The position numbers and the translations under genes were made by a program. This document shows, one piece after another, positions 9,723-17,316 of a DNA stretch of 50,387 nt. Below the pieces are notes generated by a model, which ran no database searches, was not told the DNA's origin, and saw only the letters and a list, made by a program, of their open reading frames with translations. The first letter of the stretch is position 1; each line of letters starts with the position of its first letter. This stretch comes from Ekhidna sp. Its GTDB lineage: Bacteria; Bacteroidota; Bacteroidia; Cytophagales; Cyclobacteriaceae. The stretch covers positions 13,240 to 63,626 of the forward strand of contig JACONI010000112.1 of the NCBI GenBank assembly GCA_014323825.1, read 5' to 3'.

Positions 9723-9751
9723 CTATAATAACGAAAACTTCGCTAATATAG
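9723..9751 (-). promoter_or_regulatory. Operator-like imperfect palindrome upstream of the two-gene module
   Basis: Two 13-base arms (9723-9735 and 9739-9751), complementary at 11 of 13 positions with a 3-base spacer. They lie 14-42 bases upstream of the ATG at 9709. Confidence 0.5.
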
Positions 9752-9860
9752 TTTGATGATTTAAAACTGACACTGTTTAAGCAAACAAAGTAATAAAAAT
9801 CTAAAACGAATAACAACAATATGTATAAAGGTATGTGTCCGAATACTCTCTACATCCCCC

Positions 9861-9880
9861 CTCTAAGTGTAATTTGTAGC
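9861..9880 (-). repeat. Imperfect inverted repeat of the ahcY insert, right arm
   Basis: Partner of 8862-8881, matching at 18 of 20 positions as a reverse complement, located 20 bases inside the right direct repeat. Confidence 0.5.
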
Positions 9881-9900
9881 AGAAAAATTTCCATTCTTCC

Positions 9901-10012
9901 GAGTAGAGGTTAAAGGTCCGTTTAAACCGGAATACTATAGATATTGATGATTGAATTTGAAAATTCTCATAAGGCTGTTCATTTGGACAGCTTTTTTGTT
10001 GATTTTTGGCAT
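9901..10012 (+). repeat. 112-bp direct repeat, copy 2 (duplicate ahcY 3' end plus terminator)
   Basis: Matches 8598-8709 at 111 of 112 positions. It contains a severed 47-base ahcY coding tail with no gene body in front of it, and the same terminator. Recombination between the two copies would remove a 1303-bp circle and leave ahcY intact. Confidence 0.95.
9974..9997 (+). terminator. ahcY terminator, copy 2
   Basis: GCTGTTC and GGACAGC pair over 7 positions, including one G-U, followed by six T. The stem is better paired than copy 1, hinting that this copy may be the ancestral terminator. Confidence 0.6.
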
Positions 10013-10170
10013 TTTTGCTTAGTCACTTGCCAAAGTGTCATGCAAAAAATATGATGGCTTGTTTCTTGTTTTTTCAAAGCAAATACTAACGAACCCCCAA
10101 AACTTATTTAGAACAATTGTAAATAAATTTCGTATTATATTATACATACGAATTAAAAAAGGGAGAAGCA

Positions 10171-10758
10171 GTGCAAACAGTAGATACTTCAGTTCAAGAA
10201 GCATATTCAGATCTTAAAAAGGTAAATGTTTTTGAAAATGAATTTATGCCGCATGTAGGCTCAATGTACAATTTTGCGTTTAGGCTCACGTTTGACGAAG
10301 ATGAGGCAAAAGACCTGGTTCAGGACACTTACTTAAAGGCATATAGGTTCATCAATTCTTTCCAGGAGGGCACAAATGCCAAAGCTTGGCTATATAGAAT
10401 TCTGAAGAACAACTTCATTAATGATTACAGGAAGAAAAGCAAGCAACCCTCTAAGGTTGATTATCAGGAAATAGAACAATATTCTAATTCTGAAGACAGA
10501 CCAAGTAACGCAACCTTTGATTATCAATTAGAGACCACAAAGGATATGATTGGAGATGAAGTCTCTAATGCACTAAACTCTTTGGCAGTTGATTTTAGAA
10601 CGGTAATCATTTTGTGTGATCTGGAAGGCTTTACTTATGAAGAAATGGCTAAAATATTAGATATTCCTATAGGAACTGTCAGATCCAGACTTCATAGAGC
10701 AAGAAATCTTCTACGAGAAAAACTAGGTTCTTACGCACATTCAATGGGTTATAACTGA
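10171..10758 (+). CDS. Sigma-70 family RNA polymerase sigma factor (ECF type)
   Basis: 195 residues. Region 2 runs at about 25-95, with the DEDEAKDLVQDTYLKAYRF core of ECF factors and a KAWLYRILKN segment. Region 4 is at about 130-185, with a helix-turn-helix (FTYEEMAKILDIPIGTVRSR). The start is read as GTG 10171, preceded by a good purine-rich ribosome site (GGGAGAAG). A short zinc-finger anti-sigma-like gene follows 56 bases downstream, so the pair probably forms a sigma/anti-sigma switch. The signal is unknown. Confidence 0.9.
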   Translation: MQTVDTSVQEAYSDLKKVNVFENEFMPHVGSMYNFAFRLTFDEDEAKDLVQDTYLKAYRFINSFQEGTNAKAWLYRILKNNFINDYRKKSKQPSKVDYQEIEQYSNSEDRPSNATFDYQLETTKDMIGDEVSNALNSLAVDFRTVIILCDLEGFTYEEMAKILDIPIGTVRSRLHRARNLLREKLGSYAHSMGYN

Positions 10759-10814
10759 TCTCGGGAACTTATTGATTTGATTTTTACTTATTTGTAGTAA
10801 GTAATTAAATCCTG

Positions 10815-11063
10815 ATGTCTGAGTATCCTGATTGTAGATGTAACGATTTTGAGAAGTTCCTCAAGATATTGAATCTTATGTTAGATAATGAGGCATCTGA
10901 TGATCAGGAGGAGTTTTTTAATGCACATATAGAAAAATGTATGGTCTGTTTTGCACACTACAATATAGAGTTTCAGTTTCGCCAACTCATCAAAACAAAG
11001 GTTAATTATAAACCTATTCCGGAGGACCTAGCTCAGGAAATCAGATTGAAGATTACTGGCTGA
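10815..11063 (+). CDS. Probable anti-sigma factor with zinc-finger (ZAS-like) motif
   Basis: 82 residues. The segment AHIEKCMVCFAHY carries the H-x3-C-x2-C arrangement of zinc-binding anti-sigma domains. There is no membrane helix, so it is a soluble regulator. It lies between the ECF sigma factor gene (56 bases) and gmk (18 bases), and probably binds and holds the upstream sigma factor. Confidence 0.75.
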   Translation: MSEYPDCRCNDFEKFLKILNLMLDNEASDDQEEFFNAHIEKCMVCFAHYNIEFQFRQLIKTKVNYKPIPEDLAQEIRLKITG

Positions 11064-11081
11064 TCGATTTAATTTTGCTAA

Positions 11082-11648
11082 ATGAAAGGCAAAGCAGTAA
11101 TATTATCTGCACCCTCGGGATCGGGAAAAACTACTATCGTCCACGAATTACTTAAAAGAGTTCCCGAACTTACATTTTCCATTTCGGCAACAACCCGTCA
11201 GATGAGAGTCTCAGAAACTGACGGAACGGACTACTATTTTCTTTCTAAAAAAGATTTTCAGGAAAAGATTAAAAGTAATCAACTTCTGGAATGGGAAGAG
11301 GTTTATGAAAACATTTACTATGGCACCTTTAAAGAGGAGGTTCAAAGAATTTGGGATGAAGGCAGCCATGTCATTTTTGATGTGGATGTGCAAGGCGGGA
11401 TTAATTTGAAAAAAGCATTTCAGCGTAAAGCACTATCAATATTCATCAAGATTGCTAATGTACAGATATTGAGAGAACGATTGAAAGCGAGAAATACCGA
11501 AAGCGAAGATTTGTTAGAAATAAGGGTAAATAAAGCAATACTGGAAATGAAAGAGGAAGAAAAGTTTGATGAAGTAATACTCAATGATGATCTCCAAACA
11601 GCCATTGAGGAAGCAGAGATCCTGGTTAAAAAATTCATTGAAAAATAA
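11082..11648 (+). CDS. gmk: Guanylate kinase
   Basis: 188 residues. P-loop SAPSGSGKTT, GMP-binding SISATTR and DGTDYYFLSKKDF, then VIFDVDVQGG and the lid region. It converts GMP to GDP with ATP. Its TAA overlaps the ATG of nadD by one base, so the two genes are translationally coupled. Confidence 0.96.
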   Translation: MKGKAVILSAPSGSGKTTIVHELLKRVPELTFSISATTRQMRVSETDGTDYYFLSKKDFQEKIKSNQLLEWEEVYENIYYGTFKEEVQRIWDEGSHVIFDVDVQGGINLKKAFQRKALSIFIKIANVQILRERLKARNTESEDLLEIRVNKAILEMKEEEKFDEVILNDDLQTAIEEAEILVKKFIEK

Positions 11649-12223
11649 TGGACATCGGTTTATTCTTTGGATCTTTTAATCCAATCCATACGGGCCACAT
11701 GATCATTGCCAATCTGGTAAAAGAGCACACGTTAGTGAAGGAAGTCTGGTTTGTGGTGAGTCCTCAAAACCCTCTAAAAAAAAATAAAAACTTACTCCAT
11801 ATGTTTGACCGTCTGGATATGGTAAATGCGGCCATTGAAGATGACTACTGCTTTAGATCATGTGATATAGAATTTAATATGCCCAAACCGAGCTATACCA
11901 TTGATACACTGGTTGTCCTACAGGAAAAGTACCCTGAGAAGACCTTTCACCTGATTATAGGTGAGGATAATCTTTCATCATTCCCAAGATGGAAAAATCA
12001 TGAACAGATTCTGGAGCATTTTGGATTGATTGCATACCCAAGATCACATGTCAAAACTTCCGATCTTGTAAATCATAATAAAGTGAAAATGATTGAAGCT
12101 CCGGAGGTGGATATTTCGGCGACACTCATCAGAAAACTGATAAGAGAAAGAAAATCAATTAAATATTTGGTTCCTGATGCTGTTAATTTAATGATAAAGA
12201 GAAAGGAGTATTTTATTGATTAA
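11648..12223 (+). CDS. nadD: Nicotinate-nucleotide adenylyltransferase
   Basis: 191 residues. The nucleotidyltransferase motif GSFNPIHTGH is at the N-terminus and ISATLIRK (the ISSTxIR-type motif) near the C-terminus. It adenylates nicotinate mononucleotide to deamido-NAD in NAD synthesis. It is coupled to gmk and ends in a 4-base convergent overlap with frr. Confidence 0.95.
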   Translation: MDIGLFFGSFNPIHTGHMIIANLVKEHTLVKEVWFVVSPQNPLKKNKNLLHMFDRLDMVNAAIEDDYCFRSCDIEFNMPKPSYTIDTLVVLQEKYPEKTFHLIIGEDNLSSFPRWKNHEQILEHFGLIAYPRSHVKTSDLVNHNKVKMIEAPEVDISATLIRKLIRERKSIKYLVPDAVNLMIKRKEYFID

Positions 12224-12774
12224 ACTGTCATGATATCTTTTTCTTTTGTACTTACTAAAGCATCAATTTTTGACGTATAAACATCTGTTAATTTCTGAAC
12301 ATCGTTCTCAGCATCTTTGATAAGGTCTTCAGAAATACCTTCAAGTTTCTTGAGTGAGTCATTGGTGTCTTTCCTTATATTTCTGATGCGGACTTTTCCA
12401 TTCTCTGCCTCAGCTTTTACTTGTTTCATGAGTTGCAGCCTTCTTTCTTCAGTCAAAGGAGGAATACTAATACGGATTTGCTCTCCATCATTCTGAGGAT
12501 TAAACCCTAAGTCGCTGTTAATTATGGCTCGCTCAATTTCCCGGAGCATGTTTTTCTCCCAGGGTTTAATACTGATAGTTCGAGCATCAGGAGTCGTCAC
12601 GCCGGCCACTTGGTTTAATGGAGTTGTATTACCATAATATTTTACTTCCACTCCTTCAACCATGCCTGGCGAAGCTTTACCTGCCCGGATTTTTGAAAAT
12701 TCATCCTTAATATGGTTGATTGACTTCTCCATCATTTCTTCGGCTGTGGATAAGTAGATTTGTATTTCTTCCAT
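12220..12774 (-). CDS. frr: Ribosome recycling factor
   Basis: 184 residues. Typical segments are FSKIRAGKASPGMVEGVEVKYYG at the start of the triple-helix bundle, PLNQVA, and the C-terminal helix with LTEERRxQLxKQVKAEAE. With EF-G it splits post-termination ribosomes. It lies 11 bases downstream of pyrH, the usual bacterial pairing. Confidence 0.97.
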   Translation of the reverse strand: MEEIQIYLSTAEEMMEKSINHIKDEFSKIRAGKASPGMVEGVEVKYYGNTTPLNQVAGVTTPDARTISIKPWEKNMLREIERAIINSDLGFNPQNDGEQIRISIPPLTEERRLQLMKQVKAEAENGKVRIRNIRKDTNDSLKKLEGISEDLIKDAENDVQKLTDVYTSKIDALVSTKEKDIMTV

Positions 12775-12785
12775 TTGTTCTTATT

Positions 12786-13490
12786 TTAATTGATCAAAGT
12801 TCCAACCTCCTTACCTTCAATAATTTTCAAAAGATTACCTTTCCCATTCATGTTAAATACAATAATAGGTAAACTGTTTTCCTGACAAAGTGTGAAAGCA
12901 GTCATATCCATTATGTTCAAATTTTTCTCGTAAGCTTCTTGGAAAGATAATTGACCATATCTTGTAGCAGATGGATCCCTCTCCGGATCTGCTGTGTACA
13001 CCCCGTCCACTCGGGTGCCTTTTAATACCACATCAGCTTCAATCTCAATGGCTCTTAAACTTGCGGTAGAATCAGTAGTGAAATACGGATTTCCTATGCC
13101 GGCACCAAAAATGACTACACGCCCTTTCTCAAGATGTCTTATCGCTTTTCTTCTGATAAATGGTTCGCAAACCTGCTCCATTTTTAACCCTGCCATAAGT
13201 CGCGTGTACATTCCGTGGTTCTCAAACATGCTTTGAAGTGCCATTGCATTTATTACTGTGGCCAGCATTCCCATGTAATCTCCTTGTACCCGATCAATAC
13301 CACTTGCTTCGGCTTCCACACCTCTGAATATATTGCCTCCTCCAATTACTACAGCTACTTCAATTCCTTTGTCAGTAACCTGTTTAATCTCCTGCGCATA
13401 TTGGGTAAGTCTGACCGGATCTATTCCATGTTGCTTTTCACCCATTAAAGCTTCACCGCTGAGTTTTAAAAGAATTCTATGGTAAGTCAT
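12786..13490 (-). CDS. pyrH: Uridylate kinase
   Basis: 234 residues of the amino-acid-kinase fold: [13 protein letters not shown] at the start, [35 protein letters not shown] and a DMTAFTLC segment. It phosphorylates UMP to UDP in pyrimidine synthesis. It is cotranscribed with frr. Confidence 0.97.
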   Translation of the reverse strand: MTYHRILLKLSGEALMGEKQHGIDPVRLTQYAQEIKQVTDKGIEVAVVIGGGNIFRGVEAEASGIDRVQGDYMGMLATVINAMALQSMFENHGMYTRLMAGLKMEQVCEPFIRRKAIRHLEKGRVVIFGAGIGNPYFTTDSTASLRAIEIEADVVLKGTRVDGVYTADPERDPSATRYGQLSFQEAYEKNLNIMDMTAFTLCQENSLPIIVFNMNGKGNLLKIIEGKEVGTLIN

Positions 13491-13511
13491 TTTGGGTTAG
13501 ATAAATTCCGG

Positions 13512-13519
13512 CAAATATA
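13512..13519 (-). promoter_or_regulatory. Bacteroidota -7 element upstream of pyrH
   Basis: Minus-strand TATATTTG matches TAnnTTTG, about 22 bases upstream of the pyrH ATG. Confidence 0.45.
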
Positions 13520-13636
13520 GATTGAATGATTGCTCAGTCAGGCATTGTCGCCTAACAATTATTTTGTAACACCATACAATGGTAATTATTTTTACTCAAA
13601 CTAAGGTGGTGAAAAAGAGCAAGATCCTGCTTAAGA

Positions 13637-13669
13637 AACTTTTGGAAAGTTTGAAACTTTCCAAAAGTT
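13637..13669. terminator. Perfect 16-bp palindrome with a one-base centre
   Basis: Arms 13637-13652 and 13654-13669 are exact complements around a single G. It lies between the end of the Fe-S operon and the start of pyrH. It could act as a bidirectional terminator or be a dispersed intergenic palindrome. Confidence 0.5.
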
Positions 13670-13721
13670 AATCATTCGCCAAAGCGGAGATGGCTTTTAC
13701 GCTTTGTTATCGTTGTTAGTT

Positions 13722-13754
13722 AAACCTTCAAAGTTTTGAAAACCTTGAAGGTTT
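13722..13754. terminator. Second 16-bp palindrome (one mismatch)
   Basis: Arms 13722-13737 and 13739-13754 pair at 15 of 16 positions around one G and are followed by T residues. It has the same design as the palindrome 85 bases to the left but a different sequence. The rest of the 13491-13848 gap shows no gene. Confidence 0.5.
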
Positions 13755-13848
13755 TTTAAGCTATCTGCTATTCAAAAAAAAGCCCTCACTCTCCTGCAAA
13801 AGATGACTCGAAAATGATGAAGAGCAAACAAGACCGGATGTTAAGCCC

Positions 13849-14334
13849 CTATTTAAAATATCGGTTTACCCATGTTTGTGAAACCGGTACAAGCCACTTC
13901 CGTCGAAATTCAGATACATTTCTGACCGTATGGTCAAAGACCTTTGTTTCGGGACCGATAAGCCGATGAGCAATTTTTTCTTTAAGTTTGTTAAAATGAA
14001 ACAGTTCAATGCTCCCCTCCAGTAAAAATGCAATTCGGTCAGTCGTCATAAAAGAAAGACCCAGTTCCTTTTCCAATGTCTGAATTAAACGGACGGATGA
14101 ATCTATGCTACAGCCACTAGCCTGATTGAAAGACTCATCCACAGAAATGATTAAGAACCGATCATACTCAATTTTAAAAGCAGACTTTAAATCCTGACCA
14201 TGTGCCTGCCATTGACTTAAAAACTGTTCGGTACATTTTCTTACCAATGACAGATTTTCTTCATTTAATACGATGCCGGCCTGGTATATCCATAGTCGGG
14301 CATCATCGGGCATGTTATCAAATTCAATCAGCAT
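13849..14334 (-). CDS. Conserved Bacteroidota protein of unknown function (often labelled ABC transporter ATPase)
   Basis: 161 residues from the ATG at 14334, which lies one base after the stop of the upstream gene. A longer reading from 14361 would overlap that gene and adds no conserved residues. The protein starts IEFDNMPDDARLWIYQA and contains SGCSIDSSVRLIQTLEKELG and a C-terminal WLVP segment. I recognise it as a family commonly called ABC transporter ATPase in Bacteroidota, but there is no Walker A, no signature motif and no membrane segment, so that name is not supported. It is the last gene of an operon with two Fe-S oxidoreductase subunits. Confidence 0.8.
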   Translation of the reverse strand: MLIEFDNMPDDARLWIYQAGIVLNEENLSLVRKCTEQFLSQWQAHGQDLKSAFKIEYDRFLIISVDESFNQASGCSIDSSVRLIQTLEKELGLSFMTTDRIAFLLEGSIELFHFNKLKEKIAHRLIGPETKVFDHTVRNVSEFRRKWLVPVSQTWVNRYFK

Positions 14335-14335
14335 A

Positions 14336-15133
14336 TCAATCCAAACCTTCGGACTCGGCAATGAGTTCCGCCAGATCCTTAACCTTCACGGCATCCTCTT
14401 TCTCCTTATTCTTCACGCCGTCTGACATCATGGTCATACAAAATGGACACGCCACTGCAATGGTATCTGCTTTTGTCTCTAGAGCCTCCTCTGTCCTTTC
14501 AATATTAATTTCTTTGTTTCCCGGCTCTGCGTCTTTAAACATTTGAGCCCCTCCGGCACCACAGCAAAGACCTTTCGTTCTGCATCTTTTCATCTCCACC
14601 AGTTCAGCATCCAATGCTTCTAATACCGTTCTTGGGGCAGCATAAACATTATTTGCTCTTCCTAAGAAGCACGAATCGTGATAAGTGATCTTCTTCCCTT
14701 TAAACGTTCCACCGCTTTTGCTCCTTACCCTACCTTCTTTGATCAGTTCCTGCAAAAATTGAGAATGGTGGATTACATCATAGTTTCCACCCAGGTCAGG
14801 GTATTCATTTTTGATGGTGTTAAAGCAGTGCGGGCACGCAGTAACGATTTTTTTAATCTCATATCCATTCAGCACTTGTATATTAGCTATTGCCTGCATT
14901 TGAAACAGGAACTCGTTTCCCGCTCTTCTGGCCGGGTCACCTGTACAAGTCTCTTCAGGTCCAAGTACGGCAAACTTTACTCCAACCTTATTTAGAATTT
15001 TAACAAATGCTTTCGTTACGTTTTTATATCGGTCATCATAAGATCCTGCACATCCTACCCAAAAAAGCACTTCCGGTTTTTCACCCTTTGCTGCCAGATC
15101 AGCAACGGTAGGTATTTGAATTTCACTTATCAT
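14336..15133 (-). CDS. Fe-S oxidoreductase subunit with two CCG domains (HdrB/LutA/GlpC-like)
   Basis: 265 residues. The first CCG-type domain has WVGCAGSYDDR, CTGDPARRAG and CPHCFNTIKNEY. The second has HDSCFLGRANN, RCRTKGLCCGAGGAQMF and CPFCMTMMSDG. Such domains bind non-cubane Fe-S clusters, as in heterodisulfide reductase HdrB and in lactate or glycerol-3-phosphate oxidation complexes. There is no membrane segment. It starts 3 bases after the stop of the membrane ferredoxin subunit and is likely its soluble partner. The donor and acceptor are unknown. Confidence 0.88.
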   Translation of the reverse strand: MISEIQIPTVADLAAKGEKPEVLFWVGCAGSYDDRYKNVTKAFVKILNKVGVKFAVLGPEETCTGDPARRAGNEFLFQMQAIANIQVLNGYEIKKIVTACPHCFNTIKNEYPDLGGNYDVIHHSQFLQELIKEGRVRSKSGGTFKGKKITYHDSCFLGRANNVYAAPRTVLEALDAELVEMKRCRTKGLCCGAGGAQMFKDAEPGNKEINIERTEEALETKADTIAVACPFCMTMMSDGVKNKEKEDAVKVKDLAELIAESEGLD

Positions 15134-15136
15134 CTT

Positions 15137-16447
15137 TCAGCCATTTTCTTTTAGTTCGTTTGCCCAGTTAAATCGGTCTTGCACTCCAAATTTCCATGGA
15201 GCAAAATTGGTTTCTACATTTTGAAACATCGCATTCCAAGAGCCCGGAGCCCCGGACTCTTCCATCACAACGTATCTTCTTGTTTGAAGGATGATATCCA
15301 GTGGACTAATGCTGACCGGACACGCCTCCACACATGCATTGCAGTTAGTGCAGGCATTAATTTCTTCTTTGGTTATATAATCTCCAAGCAGTGACTTACC
15401 GTCATCCAACCCATTTTTACCGGCTTCCTCCAACCGGTCTCTCGTATCCATCATAATTTTCCTTGGAGAGAGTTTTTTGCCTGTCAAATTTGCCGGACAC
15501 TCAGCGGTGCACCTCCCACATTCAGTACACGCATAAGCATCCATTAGATTTTTCCATGAAAGGTCATTCACGTCTCTGGCTCCGAAACGCATCCCTTCGG
15601 GAGAAGGGGTGTTGTCTCCTTCAACCGGCATCCCCAGCATCATTTTTACTTCTTTGGTAATCTCTTCCATATTCCCCATCTTCCCTTGCGGCTCAATTCG
15701 TCCGTAATACGTGTTAGGGAAAGCCATCGCAATGTGCAGGTGCTTTGAATAGGTGACATATAGCGCAAAAGCAAAAATCCCGACGATATGAACCCACCAA
15801 GCGGCTCTCTCTACTAAAATCAAAGTGCCTGTGTCTAACGCATCAAGCCGGCCAAACATTCCGGCACTAAAAAAGAAGGTACCGGTTTTTGTGTAGTGAT
15901 CTGCATTTCTTGACTGGAGGATCTGATCTGCGCCGTTCATTCCAAGAATAGCGGCCATTAAAACGACTTCAATAACCAGGATGAGGTTAGCATCCAGAGC
16001 GGGCCATCCTACCATCTCTATTTTCTTAAAGCGATTGATCTTTAAAACATTTCTTCTAATCAGGAAGACAACACATGAAAACAGCACTCCCACGGCCAGC
16101 AACTCGAAGAAATTGATTGCAACCGTGTAAGCATTTCCAAGCAAAGGAGCAAAAATTCTGTGAGTACCTGCAATACCGTCAATCACTATCTCCAACACTT
16201 CAATATTGATTAAGATGAATCCAACGTAAATGAGGAGGTGCAACAGGGCGGGGATAACTCTCCTGAACATCTTCTTCTGACCCAGAGCAATCAGCAGCAT
16301 ATTCCTGAGTCTTTGACCATCATTTTTAGCTAAATTGGCTTTTTTACCGAGTTTTATATTGCCGGCAATTCTACTAATGCGTCTGGCAATCAGGAAACCA
16401 AAAAACCCGGCCATCAGAATAAAAACTATTTGAGGGAGATATTCCAT
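15137..16447 (-). CDS. Membrane-bound 4Fe-4S oxidoreductase subunit
   Basis: 436 residues. At least five hydrophobic helices fill the N-terminal 260 residues, including FILMAGFFGFLIARR and WWVHIVGIFAFALYV, like a heme b / nitrate reductase gamma-type anchor. A C-terminal dicluster ferredoxin domain follows, with CTECGRCTAECP and CTNCNACVEACP. It probably passes electrons between a soluble CCG-domain partner (next gene) and the quinone pool. It is the first gene of the three-gene operon. Confidence 0.88.
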   Translation of the reverse strand: MEYLPQIVFILMAGFFGFLIARRISRIAGNIKLGKKANLAKNDGQRLRNMLLIALGQKKMFRRVIPALLHLLIYVGFILINIEVLEIVIDGIAGTHRIFAPLLGNAYTVAINFFELLAVGVLFSCVVFLIRRNVLKINRFKKIEMVGWPALDANLILVIEVVLMAAILGMNGADQILQSRNADHYTKTGTFFFSAGMFGRLDALDTGTLILVERAAWWVHIVGIFAFALYVTYSKHLHIAMAFPNTYYGRIEPQGKMGNMEEITKEVKMMLGMPVEGDNTPSPEGMRFGARDVNDLSWKNLMDAYACTECGRCTAECPANLTGKKLSPRKIMMDTRDRLEEAGKNGLDDGKSLLGDYITKEEINACTNCNACVEACPVSISPLDIILQTRRYVVMEESGAPGSWNAMFQNVETNFAPWKFGVQDRFNWANELKENG

Positions 16448-16524
16448 GATTAAAAAAATCTTTGTTCGTTCATTGTATTTTGCCTTTCAATAGAATTATA
16501 TACTTTTGTCCACTCAATTTTTTT

Positions 16525-16597
16525 GGTGCTGTAGCTCAGTTGGTAGAGCATCGGACTGAAAATCCGTGAGTCGGTGGTTCGAATCCACTCAGCACCA
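16525..16597 (+). tRNA. tRNA-Phe (GAA)
   Basis: A full cloverleaf can be drawn: acceptor stem GGTGCTG/CAGCACC, D-arm GCTC...GAGC, anticodon stem CGGA/TCCG with loop CTGAAAA (anticodon GAA), and T-arm GGTGGTTCGAATCCACT. The discriminator is A. The CCA end is not fully encoded. Confidence 0.96.
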
Positions 16598-16835
16598 CAT
16601 CCAAGCCGTTTTCCCGAGTGGTTTTTTGTTTATCAAAGACTCACACACACGACCCGCAATGCTTTCAAAAACCTTCCATAAAACTAATTAAAACGCTGTA
16701 ACTTCTTTTGATTCCGAATATACAATCAAATCCTGAAAATAGTATGCACGCATACCACTTTCAATCTTTTCTAAATAATGATGAGTGTTTTAACATGCTG
16801 ATCGGTATATGTTTGCCCATTACAATCTGAAATAG

Positions 16836-17045
16836 CTATAGCTTTAAGTCAAGCTCAAGGGCTTTATGCGGGGAATGAAGAGCTGGTTTAATTGATTTTT
16901 TCTGCTTTACAAATCCTTGAAAACGCTTCGTATTCTTGTGGATCAATGATAAAGTTATATTTTTTAGAAATGCGTCACTTATCTTTTTCATATTATTATC
17001 ATCAAAAATAAAAGGGTCGGAATCTGATTTAACCTCAACACTCAT
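16836..17045 (-). CDS. Hypothetical 69-residue protein
   Basis: A short basic protein, not recognised. It starts with ATG behind a purine-rich stretch and overlaps a preceding tiny reading frame by ATGA. It could be a real small gene or the 3' remnant of a larger one. Confidence 0.3.
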   Translation of the reverse strand: MSVEVKSDSDPFIFDDNNMKKISDAFLKNITLSLIHKNTKRFQGFVKQKKSIKPALHSPHKALELDLKL

Positions 17046-17143
17046 TCCCTCTTCAAATTTTTGATCATGGGCATAACAATTTTTATTTATACTAATTTTA
17101 TATCTGAGGGCTTAATGAATTTATGATGCGACAAATTTTATGA

Positions 17144-17245
17144 ATGATGAAGATACTGCTTTTTATCATATCAAGTAGTGTCTTTTGTATTCTCACCGGA
17201 TGCGGCGGTGAAGATGCTGTTGAGGATATTCTGCAAAAGTCGTGA
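17144..17245 (+). CDS. Small lipoprotein (33 residues)
   Basis: Starts MMKILLFIISSSVFCILTGC: a basic start, a hydrophobic stretch and a lipobox LTGC, then only GGEDAVEDILQKS before the stop. It has the structure of an entericidin-like mini-lipoprotein, or it may be the severed 5' end of a larger lipoprotein gene. It stands alone between the tRNA and mutS. Confidence 0.45.
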   Translation: MMKILLFIISSSVFCILTGCGGEDAVEDILQKS

Positions 17246-17316
17246 GTATGAATCAGCCTGACAATTAAGATATGTTAATAGAAAATGACATGCAGAATAA
17301 AGAATCGTTTGCCTGC

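Noticed and set aside
9901-9947. Second ahcY gene
   Set aside because: Only the last 47 coding bases are present. It is part of the direct repeat, not a gene.
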